Below are positions 11,411-23,467 of a stretch of DNA of 64,000 nucleotides, in pieces. The DNA lies in NCBI GenBank assembly GCA_017654935.2, contig CM065713.1, forward strand, positions 18,290,835-18,354,834, written 5' to 3'. Under the pieces are notes generated by a model. It had not been told where the DNA came from and made no database searches. It saw only the letters and a list, made by a program, of their open reading frames with translations. The DNA comes from Phymorhynchus buccinoides. Taxonomy: Eukaryota; Mollusca; Gastropoda; Neogastropoda; Raphitomidae. The first letter of the stretch is position 1. The number at the start of each line of letters is the position of its first letter. The translations under genes were made by a program, and so were the position numbers.

Positions 11411-12545
11411 ATTGCTATGAGCCCTCTACTTCCTTCCAGAATGCTGAGGTATTGCAATTTCTTTTAGCTTCTTTGCTGTTGCTTTGTTTCTGTCCTCACT
11501 GTACCCTGAAAACCACTGCAGAAAATCTCCTCAAAAGTTGTAGATAGTCTATCAGTGACATAGAAAAACGGGGAGAGGGGTGGCTGTCCCCCTTCTCCTG
11601 GTACATAGGAGGGGAGTGGGGGGGGCAGACATGCTCCCCCCACAATGAAGCAGAGAGACAGTAAGAGAGAGCGGGGGGATTCAAAGGCTCCATTTGTTCA
11701 TACAATAATTTACACTGATTTTTTTAAATTCTGATATTAAAATTATGGCTGTTCTTAAATGTATAAGTACGAGACCTAACAAATACTGTCCCCTTATCCA
11801 TATCTTCTGCCCCCCCCCTTTCCACGCCCGCCCCCCTCTCTCCCCCCGCCCCCCTCCAACCCATACTGGAGCCAGCATGGTCAACATACGTGACTGTGGT
11901 CCCTAAAAGAGAAAATACGAAATGCCCCCTGTGACTTTTTGTAACTCATAATAGTAATTGTCTCCTTATGTAGATCTAGAAGTCGTGATTAGTCAGACAG
12001 GACATGCACTGATCCACACGTTTTGTCACCATATTTGACAGCAGCATGGCTCCCTTTGATTTCCAGTATCTGATGTGTCCAATGTATCATGAAATATTGT
12101 CTGAGCTAGACCTAACCGATATAATGTTGATTCCAGTAATGATGTGTCGCAATGTATCCATGAAATATTGCCTCCTGGCTAAACCTACAATGGTCGATTG
12201 GAGGTATAATCGAGGTAATCGAAGTAGTACAGTTGCACTTATAATTGTGAGTAGGTTTGTTCGTTTATCCCCTTGCGCTTTTCCTAAAATCCAATCACTT
12301 CCACACCCTTGAAGACAAAGCTTACAGATGCTACGAATGTGATACGACCCTGAAATAAGTTTTTAATATCATTTTAGTTACTAGGACTTGTAACATAACG
12401 GCTAGTCCATAGACCTTGTCGTTTTTTGGCATACTGCCTATCGGGTTAAAATTCCTAGCTCGCTATACTATAAGTATAACAGTATAAGACTGACTATTTG
12501 CGTCATTTTGCGACATTGAGCATGAACGAGAAATTTCACTTTTTT
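11411..12545. other. Non-coding, with one copy of the 74-88-bp unit and a degenerate 70-bp duplication
   Basis: 11,770-11,935 holds a single copy of the unit that is present five times in the other arm (35,840-36,240). 12,062-12,200 contains two diverged tandem copies of about 68-70 bases (TGATGTGTC-CAATGTATC-ATGAAATATTG in both). No gene supported. Confidence 0.45.
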
Positions 12546-12551
12546 CTAGGA

Positions 12552-12574
12552 TTAGGGTTAGGGTTAGGGTTAGG
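12552..12574. repeat. Short interstitial TTAGGG array
   Basis: Just under four tandem TTAGGG units, the animal telomere repeat. Too short to be a telomere and surrounded by ordinary sequence. I do not see it in the mirror arm. Confidence 0.85.
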
Positions 12575-13298
12575 TAAATGGTTAAAGTACAGAACAAGTG
12601 AAATTTGTGGTTGTCGCAAAATACACTCTCATAGTAGCGAGCTATGAATGTTTAAGATCCTATGAATGTTAACCCTACACTGCCTGCCCCCCCCTCCCCT
12701 CCCCAGGCTTCAAAACGTTCCCACGCCACTTATGTCTCACATTAAGTCTCTATTTATCAGCAGGTGCTGGTCATATCACATTACACACAAATAAACTCAC
12801 CAATTAAACAATTACCTGAGTGATGTCCCTTGTCATAGCACACCTAGCTTAGGCCTGACAACAGTGATGCGAGCAGCCCCACAGCTTCGAACATGAATAC
12901 TTGCATTCAAAAACAGAAAAAAAAAAAAAAAATTATGACAGTAGCAAAAAAAAACAAAAACACACAAAAAAAAAAAAAAAAAAAAAAAAAGAAAAACCTG
13001 AAAAAAAAGTAGTAAATCATGGCTTTTTCCTTATAGTATCAGTCAAATCTGTTTTTGCCGCAGTTCATCTCCTTAATGCGATCGAATATGTCATGAGAAT
13101 AAACGCGACCGAAGACACAATTATAGATCTTAATCTGGAACATGACGCGCTGATATATCTAATGTATCCAGGTCAATGTACGTTAGACCGTCGAGTCTGT
13201 ATGTGCTAAAAGTAAAAAAATAAAAATCAGCTCGACCAATTAATTTTTTACTACATGACATAATGATACGAATACGGTGATTAATTCATCGCAAAAAC
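12575..13298. other. No gene seen; A-rich runs
   Basis: Includes long A tracts at 12,918-12,992. The 102-codon ORF crossing them is lysine-rich from poly-A and not credible. Confidence 0.45.
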
Positions 13299-13735
13299 CT
13301 GAGTGTACGATATACCTTGAGTATGTAAAATAAACCTGAGTGTAGCGATATACCTTGAGTATGTCAAAATAAACCCTGAGTGTACGATATACCTTGAGTA
13401 TGTCAAAATAAGTTTCTGAGTGTACGATATACCTTGAATATGCAAAAATAACCCTGAGTGTAGCGATCAGCTCCGAGTATGTCAGGATAAACCCTCAGTG
13501 TACGATATACCTTGACTATGTCAAACGTAAACCCCTCCCCTGTACGATATACTGGCTGAGTATGACAAAATAAACCCTGAGTGTACGATATACTTTGTGT
13601 CTTTGTCAATAACCTGAGTGTACAATATACCTTGAGTATGTTCATTCATAGACCCTGAGTGTACGATATACCTTGAGTATGGTTAAATAAAACAATGAGT
13701 GTACGATATACCTTGTAGTATGTCAAAAACGTAAA
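13299..13735. repeat. About 40-bp tandem repeat, roughly 11 copies
   Basis: Unit approximated by CCTGAGTGTACGATATACC then TTGAGTATGTCAAAATAAA. Copies start near 13,299, 13,335, 13,375, 13,416 and onward with small indels. GTACGATATAC is partly self-complementary. Absent from the mirror arm as far as I can see. Confidence 0.8.
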
Positions 13736-13889
13736 AATAAACTATCCACAAAGATGGGCCTTTTAGCCTTACGGCTATATTACTTTGTCCCTATTTCCTA
13801 ATCCTAAAAAACGCATATAATTCACAAAGTCAAAAGTTTCTGAACGGGCTGCCCTATATGAGCCTAAAGAATTAGGCCTGTTTTGATTT

Positions 13890-14485
13890 GTGGAAGTGCT
13901 TATCCACACGACAGTCGTGCCCATAAGCTTTTCCTTCTGTTTTCCTTATTCCCACGACTGTCGTGCCGATAGTGGAAAGGGGCTGTGGACATTATGGGCA
14001 ATACCGTTGCGCATGGGCAAAAGACTTCTTTCCCATTTTTAGCTTCGTTTTTCACCGGAAATGGAAAGTAGCGTCTCTGTAGCCTGCATTCTTATAGAGC
14101 CGCTGGCGGCTATTTAATGCCACGGCCTTTAAAAAACTCAGCAAAGGACAAAAACGGTCAAGAAAATAGGCCTACCGGAAATGGTCATGATAACGGAAGC
14201 CAAAACATTTTTTTTAAAATGGACAGCTGCAGGTATTAAACATCTTTCGTGGCGATAAGGAGAATACTGGCCCGTTTCGTGGCGATACTGTTTTTTTTGC
14301 AACGGGCCCGTTTCCATTATCCCCACGACTGTGCACTGGCCATAAGGTTTTACATGTACTCCCCACGACTGAGAGAGAGCCATAGAGAGTTTTTCACCCG
14401 TTTTCTTTATCCCCAGAGACTGTCGTGGCCATAAGTTTTTTCACCCGTTTTCATTATCCCGGCACGACTGTCGTGCACACATCTA
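13890..14485. repeat. Degenerate minisatellite with palindromic CACGACTGTCGTG core
   Basis: Five or six variants of TTTTCATTATCCCCACGACTG-TCGTGGCCATAAG are spread over about 600 bases, some close together (14,300-14,480) and some separated by other sequence. Each full copy contains the symmetrical core CACGACTGTCGTG. No ORF of note. Confidence 0.65.
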
Positions 14486-15640
14486 CACCCACGTATATGT
14501 AGTCAAAGCATACACGCGCACGTCTAAAAACAATGCGTCATAATATCACACATTTATGAACATTTAAAAAGAAGACTCAATAAATAACCAATTCATAAAC
14601 AGCAAATAAACACGTTTTCAAGACACACGGTTCGGTTTGGCTACATCGAGACTGTAGGCTACTACAAGATGTAGGCCCTATGCCTCTGTACTAGCCTAGT
14701 ACTGTAGTTCTCGTCCGATTCAATTCAACAGTCACACAGTCAACAGGTATGGCCTTTTGTTCAGTCAGCCATTATATAGTAGGTACTTCTATCTCAGAAA
14801 CACGACCCTTTCTTCAAATCCAGGTACAGAATCACATGAATTGCATAGGCATTTAAGGACCTATCACAGTTTCTCAATATAGAGCCCTTACAAAAATTGC
14901 TTTGGCGGCTGGCCATGTCAATGTCTCCAAAGGATACATCGAAGTGCTCAAGCACCGGAATCACCTTTTGGGGGTGCAACCGGAGATGACATGCAACCCC
15001 TACAAAAATGTTTATTTCAACCAAGCCTCGCCTACCCTAACTAATACCAGCACACACACGGGACAGGAAGCATATATTGAACAAAAAATTCCATTGTTTA
15101 CCTGGACACCAGCAGAAGGAACAAAGTGTGCCGGGATTTCAATGGTAAGCCATGGTAGGCTTATGCTGTGTCACCACCACTGCGTGCGAATCAAAGCAAT
15201 CGTTCTCATTTCAAGTGGCAAGCAGAGCAGACGACACTTTTTGGGGTGTCACAACACATGCCGCCTACTACATCTAGGCACATCGCAAATCGGGGATAAA
15301 TTTTGTTTTACGGGAGAAAATTATAGATCCTCCCGGTCTAAGCCATATGCATGCATTTCTTTTTTGATAAAGTTACATACACCAACTACGTGGGAAAAAG
15401 CAATCATGTTTTATTTTAATAAAGATTATATATTATTAAAGAAAGAGTTTGTTGGGTTTTTTTTGTGCCATGGCTCGACATAGCTTGACCCAAGATTTGA
15501 ACTAGCTTCGCCTAGTTTAAATGATGCACATATTTATTTTAATGTTTATAAAAATTATGATAAAAATTTCTTTTCTACTGAGCATATTTGATTAAAATTT
15601 CAAGGACCACCATTTAAAACAGAATCATTACAATAGTATA
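14486..15640. other. Poorly resolved part of inverted repeat 1, no credible gene
   Basis: A 193-codon plus-strand ORF (14,902-15,483) has no recognisable domain and no counterpart in the mirror arm. About 14,815-14,930 aligns to the reverse complement of about 33,060-33,190 only at low identity (shared ATTTTTGTAAGGG, GCCTATGCAATTCAT, TCTGTACCTG). Confidence 0.45.
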
Positions 15641-15654
15641 TAAAAATCGTTGAA

Positions 15655-15905
15655 GAGTCTTCGGCCAGCCAATCTGGGGCCAGCGGTCTATTTACAGGTG
15701 GCAAAGGGTTATTTTCAGAAAAAAGTTTTCATCGGCTAGCCAATATTAAACCAGCTGTCAACAAGTGCCGTTGTCCAATGATTAACTTTGTAAAACATTC
15801 ATCATAGGCTGTCGCATCGATTTCCCAGGGAACCGATACTGGGTGTCTAAGGGTTAGTTAAAAATACAAGTGACATCGGCTGTCGGACCTTAGTTAAAAT
15901 TTAAG
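15655..15905. repeat. Degenerate version of the 69-bp GGCTAGCC repeat
   Basis: Words such as GGTGGCAAAGGGTTA, CATCGGCTAGCCAA and TTAAACCAGCTGTC appear in the same order as in the cleaner array at 32,090-32,385 (opposite strand), but with many substitutions and indels. Confidence 0.55.
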
Positions 15906-16247
15906 TCAAGTGGGTGGCAACATCCCCAAATGTCTCAAAAAGGGCCGGATTCAGGAACATATGAGGCCGAGTTGACAGCGGTCTGACGACCTTAAAAAAC
16001 CCCATTGGATTATTTATGGCAAAGGCAGAAAGGGAAGATCATCAGGAGGGAGGCACAAAAAAAAAAAAAAGGGAGACCATTTGTGCACAGAAATATAAAA
16101 ACATACACACTTCAATAAATTTCCAAGAATCAGCCCAATAGTGATGTCCAAAATCATTTCATAGAAAAGCCATATCATAATATTACAAATAATGTTATGT
16201 ATTTCTAAATTAAAAACAAAATGGTAAAAATACATGATTGATAGCAT

Positions 16248-19200
16248 TTATATGAAAGAACCGTTAACAGCTGTAATGAAGTGCTTTAGTTTGAGTAATA
16301 TTTTCTTATTTTTTGTAGAGAACAAAGCTTTGAATTTATAAGCATTAGGGCGAGTAAAAAAATACTTAGGGATGTACCTTCTCCTGTCAGTGTCAAAGAA
16401 AGGACAAACAAATAAGTAGTGAAACTCATCTGCCACATCATGTACATTACATTTTTCACAAATTCTTTCATGTCTGGGTGTACCAGTATAACGCAATGTG
16501 TTCACAGGCAAGTTATTATTAGTAGTTCTGAATTTTAACACAGTAATCATATAGCTATATGGCAAGACTAAGTAATATGGGTCAACACAAAAAGAGGTTT
16601 TAAACATTCTGTAGTTTAAATATAATTCGTCATTATCTACATGCATATACCAAGATTGTAAAAAAGTGTCTTTTAAGCATCTTTTCACCTTCTCCTTGAA
16701 TCACAATGGATTTGCATCAAGAAAGGTTTGATTCAACCAAAAGCTACTCAAGCCAGTTTCATTTAGTAGTGTATGAATATATTTGATGTATCTGTTTTCA
16801 TAAACATTTGACTCGCACATTTTCAATAGGCATTTATAAACAATAACTGATAATTTGTCATGTCTGGTGGTCTGTTAAAAGGTTAAACCAAAATGATAGC
16901 ATTCTACATTTAACAGTTACACCAACAAGGAATTTACCCGTTTCCCCAAAAATCACGAGAGAAGGAGTCGACTGACTTACTTTCAGAACCAACTTATAAA
17001 ATCTTAACTGCAGTCTCTGAATAATATCATTCATATCAAAGCCCCAAATTTCACAACCATATGTAAGGATAGGAAGTACAGTTTTATCAAATAGGTCAAT
17101 AGTTAGATCTGCAGGAAGTATCAATAATTTAGCTTTCCTCAACAAAGCAAGCATGGCTCGGGAAGCTCGGTCATAAAGATCACGTTGTGCGACGTTCATT
17201 TTGTTATTATAATTTAATTTTAACACTAAGTACATAAAGTTCTGAACAACCTGTAATTTTTCAGTCGCTATAAGAAAGTCGTGAAAACGTCTAACCTTAC
17301 CCTTATAAAAAATAAGAACTTTACATTTCTGGGCATTTAATTTCAAGTTCCATTTTTGACAATAGCGTTGAATATAGCGTTATCTAAGCCTCTTTGCAAT
17401 CCTACTGGAGTTTTAGAAAATATGACAGTGTCGTCTGCATACAACAAAAATAATATTAACAAAATGTTCGTTCATACCTACACCACCCCTAATATGCTTT
17501 TCTACGCACAAAGAGCTAAAACGACTATTTTAAGACCAGTCATATCTCTAGACATAACATCTTTCATGTCATTCAGGAAAGAGGCACAATAATACGCGCG
17601 ACAGGTTTTCTCACGTGCCTCACTCCATACTTCCGAGCAGAAAAAGTCAGAAAATTCACTGTTAACCGCAACACATGATTTAGCTTGTGAATACATATTT
17701 TGTATTACTTTTAATAACCGACCGCTGATACTATTGTCTATAAGTTTTTGCCACAAAAATGCCCTGTTGACTTTATCGAAAGCTTTTTCATAATCCAGAA
17801 GTGCACCATACAAGCGCTTTTTCTTAAACAACAAAATATTAATCAGCCCGTACAAAGTAAACAAGTGATCCAGTGTTTCTAAACCCAGCTTGTTCCATGC
17901 CAATTAAGTGAAATGTTTCAATGTATACCTTTAAGCGTTTGTTCGGGATACTTGTAAACAGTTTCCCAAAACAAGACAGTATGGTTATACCACGATAGTT
18001 GTTGGGATCTGCAGGGGAACCTTTGTTTTTGAATATTGGCTGTATAACCCCAATTACCCAATCAGTTGGCACTTTACCGGTAATTAATATCAGATTAAAT
18101 AGTTTCACAAAAACACCTAACATTTTCTCTGCTGAAGTTTTAAGGAATTCATTTACTATATTATCAAACCCGCATGCTTTATTGCTCTTTAACTTCTTTA
18201 TGCAAATTAGAACCTCATTTTCAGTAATTAAATTATCTAACAGAGCATTAACATTATCATAATCAACTCCATTGTCAGGGGCATCATCAGCCTCCTCTTC
18301 AACTGTATTCATATTTTTAAACAGCTCAAAAAAGGCCGGACAGCTAGGTTGGCTAGGGTTAGATTTGTTCTTTTCCCCATTAATTATGGCCCAATAATCC
18401 TTGGGTTCTTTAGACTTTGTTTCACGTAATCGTCTTGCCATTTCATGGTTATGTTTTCTCGCCTGTTTCTTTAACTGTCTTTTTATATGACTTGGCAGCA
18501 CGTTCTTTTTCTGCCCTCAAAAACAAACCATTTTTCATTAGTAAACTTCTTCTCCATCGCGAAAAAATTCTACTCTTAATCCTGCATTCCACATTATACC
18601 ATGATTTACCCTTTTTTATCTTTTTAGATGGGCCACGATATTTCTTTCTCTTTTTTTACAATGTGTAGTGTACTTGCACTTTCAATTAGAATATTGTTAA
18701 CTCTACTGACAATCTCATCTACACTGTTTAAAGTAATATTCTCTTAGTTTGAAAGCAGGCCATCGAGCTCGTGCTCTACCAATTTTATTTTTTCAACGTC
18801 TAAATCGTCAACAAAATTTAGTTTTAGATCATTATTCCATTTCACAAAAAACGAATTAGGATCATTGGTACTTGGCTCATGGACTGCTTTCTCTTTCTTA
18901 TCTATGGATTCTGCCACAAAATCTATACTAATTGGACAATGGATATCTGAAAACAATTAATTAAATTCATGCACGCAAAAGTCATCAACACGTTCAAATA
19001 AATCATAAAAATCTACACCATAATCCACAACAGAAGCATTCTTACAAGTCAGTTTACCTTTACCACAATCTCTACCAATTCTGCCGTTAACAATAATAAG
19101 CTGACATGCTCTATAGAAACCTAATAATTCATGCCCCATGCTATTTGTCTGCCTATCTTCAGATGTTCTTTCAAGAAATAAATTATTGACAAACAATTCA

Positions 19201-19930
19201 TTCAGCTGACCAGTTCTAGAATTAAAGTCTCCAAGAAGACAAACACTGCCAATTCCGATTTGCAAAATAGTATCATGTAAATCATTATAAATATTACGGT
19301 TAAAATATGGCAAACCTTCTGGCTCAATGTAGACAGCACAAAACACTACTTTCCTTCCCAAGACAGAGTCATGAAAAGCAAAGAACAACCCACTACGACA
19401 CATCTCAAAATCCACAAAATTATGACTACTTCTTGCTTCATTACTAACGTTATTCTTGAATCATGTTTCCTCAAAAACAGAAATATGCTGAACAAAACAA
19501 TCTCTTATTAGTACTAGGATGCCTCCAGATTCTCTTCTGTATTTATTTCTGTTTTTATAAAATGCCGCGTAACCATCTATTTGTACTGTGTCAACATCTG
19601 CAAGTCTGCTTTCAGAGATGCAGATAACGTCATAGTTATTCAAAAACTCTGACAATTCAGGAAAAGCCTGTTTAGATAGATAACCGCACACATTAAAGTG
19701 CAACACACTTCAGGCATCTAGCTGACCTTTCACTCTCACTGGGGTCATCTTCTTCTCTTTCCTCGTTATGGAAAGTGGGATCGTTTTCTTCCAGCATTCA
19801 CTGTTATTATTGTCAGGGTCGTCATTAGTTCCATCAGCGTCGCAAGTATTGGGGGTGTTGTGGCTATCGGACTGGTTTTGTATTATTCTTTGAGAGTGTC
19901 TTCCTGCTGGTTGTTATTAGTTCAGTAATC
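16248..19930 (-). mobile_element. APE-type LINE, left-arm copy (broken)
   Basis: Minus-strand non-LTR retrotransposon in at least eight frames. From 5' to 3': N/D-rich leader, endonuclease (19,706-18,957; LNVCG-like motif, ICISES, LLGDFNSRTG, SDIHCP), linker, reverse transcriptase (18,501-17,340; NNYRGITILS, LDYEKAFDKVN, and a YADD-encoding segment near 17,430 out of frame with its neighbours), then a C-terminal zinc-knuckle-like domain (16,688-16,248; CEKC...H...C). It mirrors the copy at 28.1-31.8 kb. The canonical DFN of the endonuclease is readable here but frameshifted in the other copy. The LINE clade is not assigned. Not functional as written. Confidence 0.85.
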
Positions 19931-20560
19931 TTTGTTATGATCATCAATCCACCACCATCACCATCACCATCAGTCATACTCATTCATTATCAACATTTAT
20001 GATACCCACTGAAATTATCTATCATCCATCTTTATGACCAACCACCAACATTATAGGTATCATCGTTCATTAACCCACACAGCTAAATTATCATCATCAT
20101 ACTGACACCCCACCACACATTAGTATTCATCGTCATTATCATCGAGGGGGACACACACAAACTCTTATCATCATCACCATTATGACACCCACCCACATTA
20201 TCAACATTCATCCATTATGACCCACTCACCAAAAACATTATTATCATCATCATCATTATGACACCCACCCACATTATCAACATCATCATTATGACTTCCA
20301 CCCACATTAGCATCGTCATCATTGTAACACCTCCCCCCCCCCCACCCCACATTAACAGACATAAAAAGTATGACACCCACCCCAAATTAACCATCATAAT
20401 CATTGTGACATCCAACCAACATTATCAACATTCATCATTATGACAACTCACCCACATTATCAATATCATCATTATGACTTCCACCCACATAATCATCGTC
20501 ATTATTAAACCACCCGGAACAACTTTCTTCATCAGCATGACACCCAAAAGGCGAATTATC
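19931..20560. repeat. ATC/GAT-rich minisatellite, left arm
   Basis: Unit about 30 bases approximated by CATCATTATGACACCCACC-CACATTATCAA on the plus strand. It directly abuts the 5' side of the LINE and mirrors 27,420-28,135. Includes a C run at 20,332-20,343. Confidence 0.85.
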
Positions 20561-20706
20561 TATTCATCTGGTCATTGTCCATCCAAACAATTATTAATAA
20601 CATCATCTCAATCTGAATTTCATTACGTCCAATCAAAAAAAACATTATCCTATGTCATCCACCATTATTATCGCACCAAAAGTACATTATAATCCGTTCA
20701 GTATTA

Positions 20707-20924
20707 GGGGAAGACGGGGTAAAAAGCGCAGGGGAGGGTAAGAAGCCCACCCCAATTAACTAATGAAATAAAGAAAATTTCAGTCAAAAATTTGCCCATG
20801 AGACGAATGCTAAAAATTAACGCTATTCTCATGGGCAAAATTTGACTGAAATTAATTTTGCTTCATTTCATGAGATAATTGGGGTGAGCTTACCCGCCCA
20901 TGCGCTTTTTACCAAGTCTTCCCC
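20707..20924. mobile_element. Foldback MITE, left arm
   Basis: A 218-base element whose two halves are reverse complements almost throughout. Ends read GGGGAAGACGGGG and CCAAGTCTTCCCC, with TA on each side (20,705-20,706 and 20,925-20,926). No coding capacity. The mirror copy at 27,199-27,415 is more symmetrical. Confidence 0.8.
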
Positions 20925-20999
20925 TACGTAACATTATATCATTCTTCACTTTACAACCACCAACATTATCATCGGCAAAGGCTCGGATTCAGGGTGAAT

Positions 21000-21200
21000 G
21001 AACGTCGGCATGCCACCTGAAACTATATCCCATGGTCGGTCAATGACGTCGGGCCGACGTTGGGCCGACGCGTCGCCTCGGCGTGTCGACAGGATGGGCA
21101 CAAACGACAGGTAGCCGACGTCGTGACAGGATGGACACAAACGACAGGTAGCCGACGTCGGCAACCGATGATTTTCCGACGTCGGCATTTGAGCGGTGTG
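21000..21200. repeat. CGACGTCGG-word cluster, left arm
   Basis: Repeated GCCGACGTCGG and ACAAACGACAGGTAGCCGAC phrases, with the ACAGGATGG(G/A)CACAAACGAC block duplicated. ORFs through it (60-126 codons on both strands) are not credible genes. Confidence 0.55.
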
Positions 21201-22160
21201 CTATCTGTGTCCATCATCATCTCAAACAAGGGAGACTTCGTCCTCTTCAGGACCATAAGGATCTGCGACAAACTGGGACGTAAATCTCATCATCTATCCG
21301 CCTCGACGCTCTTTTGCTGTTTCATGACCAATCTCCTGGAACAAAAACTTCCTCTCTCCGCCGGCCTCCGTCAGCGAGCTGATCCTCTCTGCTCTCAAAT
21401 CAAACCTCAAAAACACGGGCACCGTTTTCCCCGTCATTGAAGCTCTTGCTCTCTTTCCCTCCTCGCTATTGCCTTTAGGACCCATGTTCTCAAAACGTTG
21501 TGTGTGTGTGTGTTCTCTTCTTGCTTCATCTATTGTTTTAAAGAAAGATGAATGAATTAACGCGTGTGTGTGTGCGCTTCGATTTGATTATATTCATCAT
21601 ATATATATATATAATTTTAAAAAAACACAACAAAACAACAAGCCTTTCCGTCATGAAAATAAAGAAATTTTCGGCTTTAATTTACCAGTTAATAAAACTG
21701 AAAGCCTTCCTCAGCCATTGAGTCGACCAGGTTAATAAATCAAAAGAGAATGGTTTTCATATATAGGCTTTTAAATAGCCTTTGGCCTGTGCTATTTCCT
21801 TTTAGTTTATAAGGGAAACGCAATTGAAAACATGGGATGTTTTTTGTTTTTGTTATTATTTTTTATATATTTTTTAAAGAGTACAACATACAGCGAAAAC
21901 AAGCAAACTGATCTGCATACTAATTATTACTGAATTCTTATGTTAGCATGGAAGCAATAATCTTCCCAAAAATTATCTATGATTGAAAATGATGTTTTTA
22001 CGTCCTCTCGGTCTGAATAGGACACTTATGGGACATTTGTAAATACAAAGATTGTGGGAACAATTTACTTTGCTGCAATGCCCGGAGGCAGTGCAAACAC
22101 AAGTAAAGTCCCGAGTTTTTAAAATTAATACAGATAGGTGTAGCGGTAACCACACCGTCG
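21201..22160. other. No gene seen
   Basis: Mixed DNA shared with the mirror arm (26,010-26,930). 21,973-22,155 on the minus strand may be the diverged 3' continuation of the RT fragment next to it (CPIS...RPRGRKNIIF), but this is uncertain. Confidence 0.4.
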
Positions 22161-22161
22161 G

Positions 22162-22290
22162 TTAAACCTCAACGCCACGTATTCATTATCTAATTTGTTT
22201 TTAAAACTATTGAATGTTCCTGCGGTTGCAGTATCATTTGGTAGAGAATTCCAATTGTTAATTTCTATAACCCTGTTTGTGAAAAAATGT
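22162..22290 (-). pseudogene. CR1/L2-like RT C-terminal fragment, left arm
   Basis: One minus-strand frame reads FTNRVIEINNWNSLP, then FNSFKNKLDNEY. This W-N-x-L-P ... S-F-K-N-x-L-D pattern is the usual C-terminal end of reverse transcriptases of CR1/L2/jockey-type LINEs. It is a 5'-truncated relic; the catalytic RT motifs are not visible nearby. The mirror copy is at 25,880-26,000. Confidence 0.6.
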
Positions 22291-23150
22291 GCATAAATAT
22301 TAGTAGATTTATATCAAGATTTAGCGCCCGTATGAATACTGTATGTTGGTGTTGTTGCTGTTGTTTAAATGTGCACATTTCTAAGTTGATGTCATGAATT
22401 TTAATGATAATTATTTGGTTGGTATAATTTCGTTTCACACGTTTGATTAATGTTCTTTCAGTTATGTTGCATTTCTGTCATGTTGTTACACCTAATCTGA
22501 ATTCTCTTTTGGGAGATTACAGGTGGAAACCCTCCCTTATAAGGACCCCCTCCCCTTAAAGACCCCCTGATCCGCTCAATGTTTCTCTCTAAAGAAAACG
22601 CCAAGAAATGGACGGGGTGACAGCAAGTCTTTTTTGCAGGAAGCGCGCTAACGGGGCATTATGCTCAGGTTACCCATGGAAATTGGGCGCTAACAAGGTG
22701 CTCATTCTCACCCCTGGATTTTTCTCCACACAGATTTGCCCTCGGTTTCTATACGAGGTTAATTGAATATCATTTACGTATTAATTGTCCTTCGTATACC
22801 AAAACGAGGCTGTGAATGGGAGATCATTTTGATGAATGGCAGACTCTTATCATTTGAGTTATGAAGACTTGTAAATGCTCGTTTTATCAAGCGAGACCAA
22901 AGCGAGATGGAAGCAACAGTGTCGATTTCAATGAGGACCCAAGGTTGGGTTAAAGGGCGAAGTTGGTAGGCCTAACGAAACATTAAGGATAGCAGGAACG
23001 TCCCCCTCCGACAGTCAAAGTACGGTTGATTAAGGATAGGAGGAGGAGAACGAATTGATGGTGACTCAGGCCGAGTTGCGTTTTCCCTGCGTAGCAGCGA
23101 GTACCAGTAACCGGGAGTTGGCTACCCTTCCGAGCGGACATGAAGCCTTA
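22291..23150. other. Non-coding; contains one end of a CAGTGG-type MITE
   Basis: At about 22,522-22,545 the sequence ACAGGTGGAAACCCTCCCTT followed by ATAAGGACC matches the terminal repeat of the intact MITE at 60,151-60,323; the mirror is 25,618-25,655. I could not find the second terminal repeat. The rest shows no gene. Confidence 0.45.
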
Positions 23151-23467
23151 ATTTATTTTCACTTAAAGGAAGGAGAACAAGGGGAGATCTTATAGAAACT
23201 TATAAAATATTCAACAATCATGTGGATTTGTCCTGGAGTAATTTCTTTTCATCTCCTCAATACAATATGACTAGAAACGCCTGTGGGAAAGTTTTTGTTA
23301 AAAGATATAATACTAACATAAGAAAAAATTGTTTTGGTAACAGAATTACTAACATGTGGAACGAATTGCCTACTGACGTAAAATGTGCACCTCATACTAA
23401 TATGTTTAAAAATCGTCTGGATACATTACCAACATTTTTAGAAGTTTTTAGAAGCTATGACGAATAA
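23150..23467 (+). pseudogene. CR1/L2-like RT C-terminal fragment ending at an ACCT array, left arm
   Basis: Encodes RGDLIETYKIFNNHV, then RNACGKVFVKRYNTNIRKNC and FGNRITNMWNELP, ending with NMFKNRLD. R-G-D-L-I-E-T-Y-K and the W-N-E-L-P block are hallmark C-terminal motifs of CR1/L2/jockey-type LINE reverse transcriptases. Only the last 100 or so residues remain. A (ACCT)n array at 23,577-23,603 follows about 110 bases after the stop and may be the LINE 3' tail repeat. The mirror copy is at 24,749-25,141. Confidence 0.75.

Noticed and set aside
12552..12574. Chromosome end
   Set aside because: Fewer than four TTAGGG units with ordinary DNA on both sides.
14902..15483. 193-codon ORF as a gene
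   Set aside because: No domain, no matching frame in the mirror arm, and it lies in a poorly supported low-identity region.
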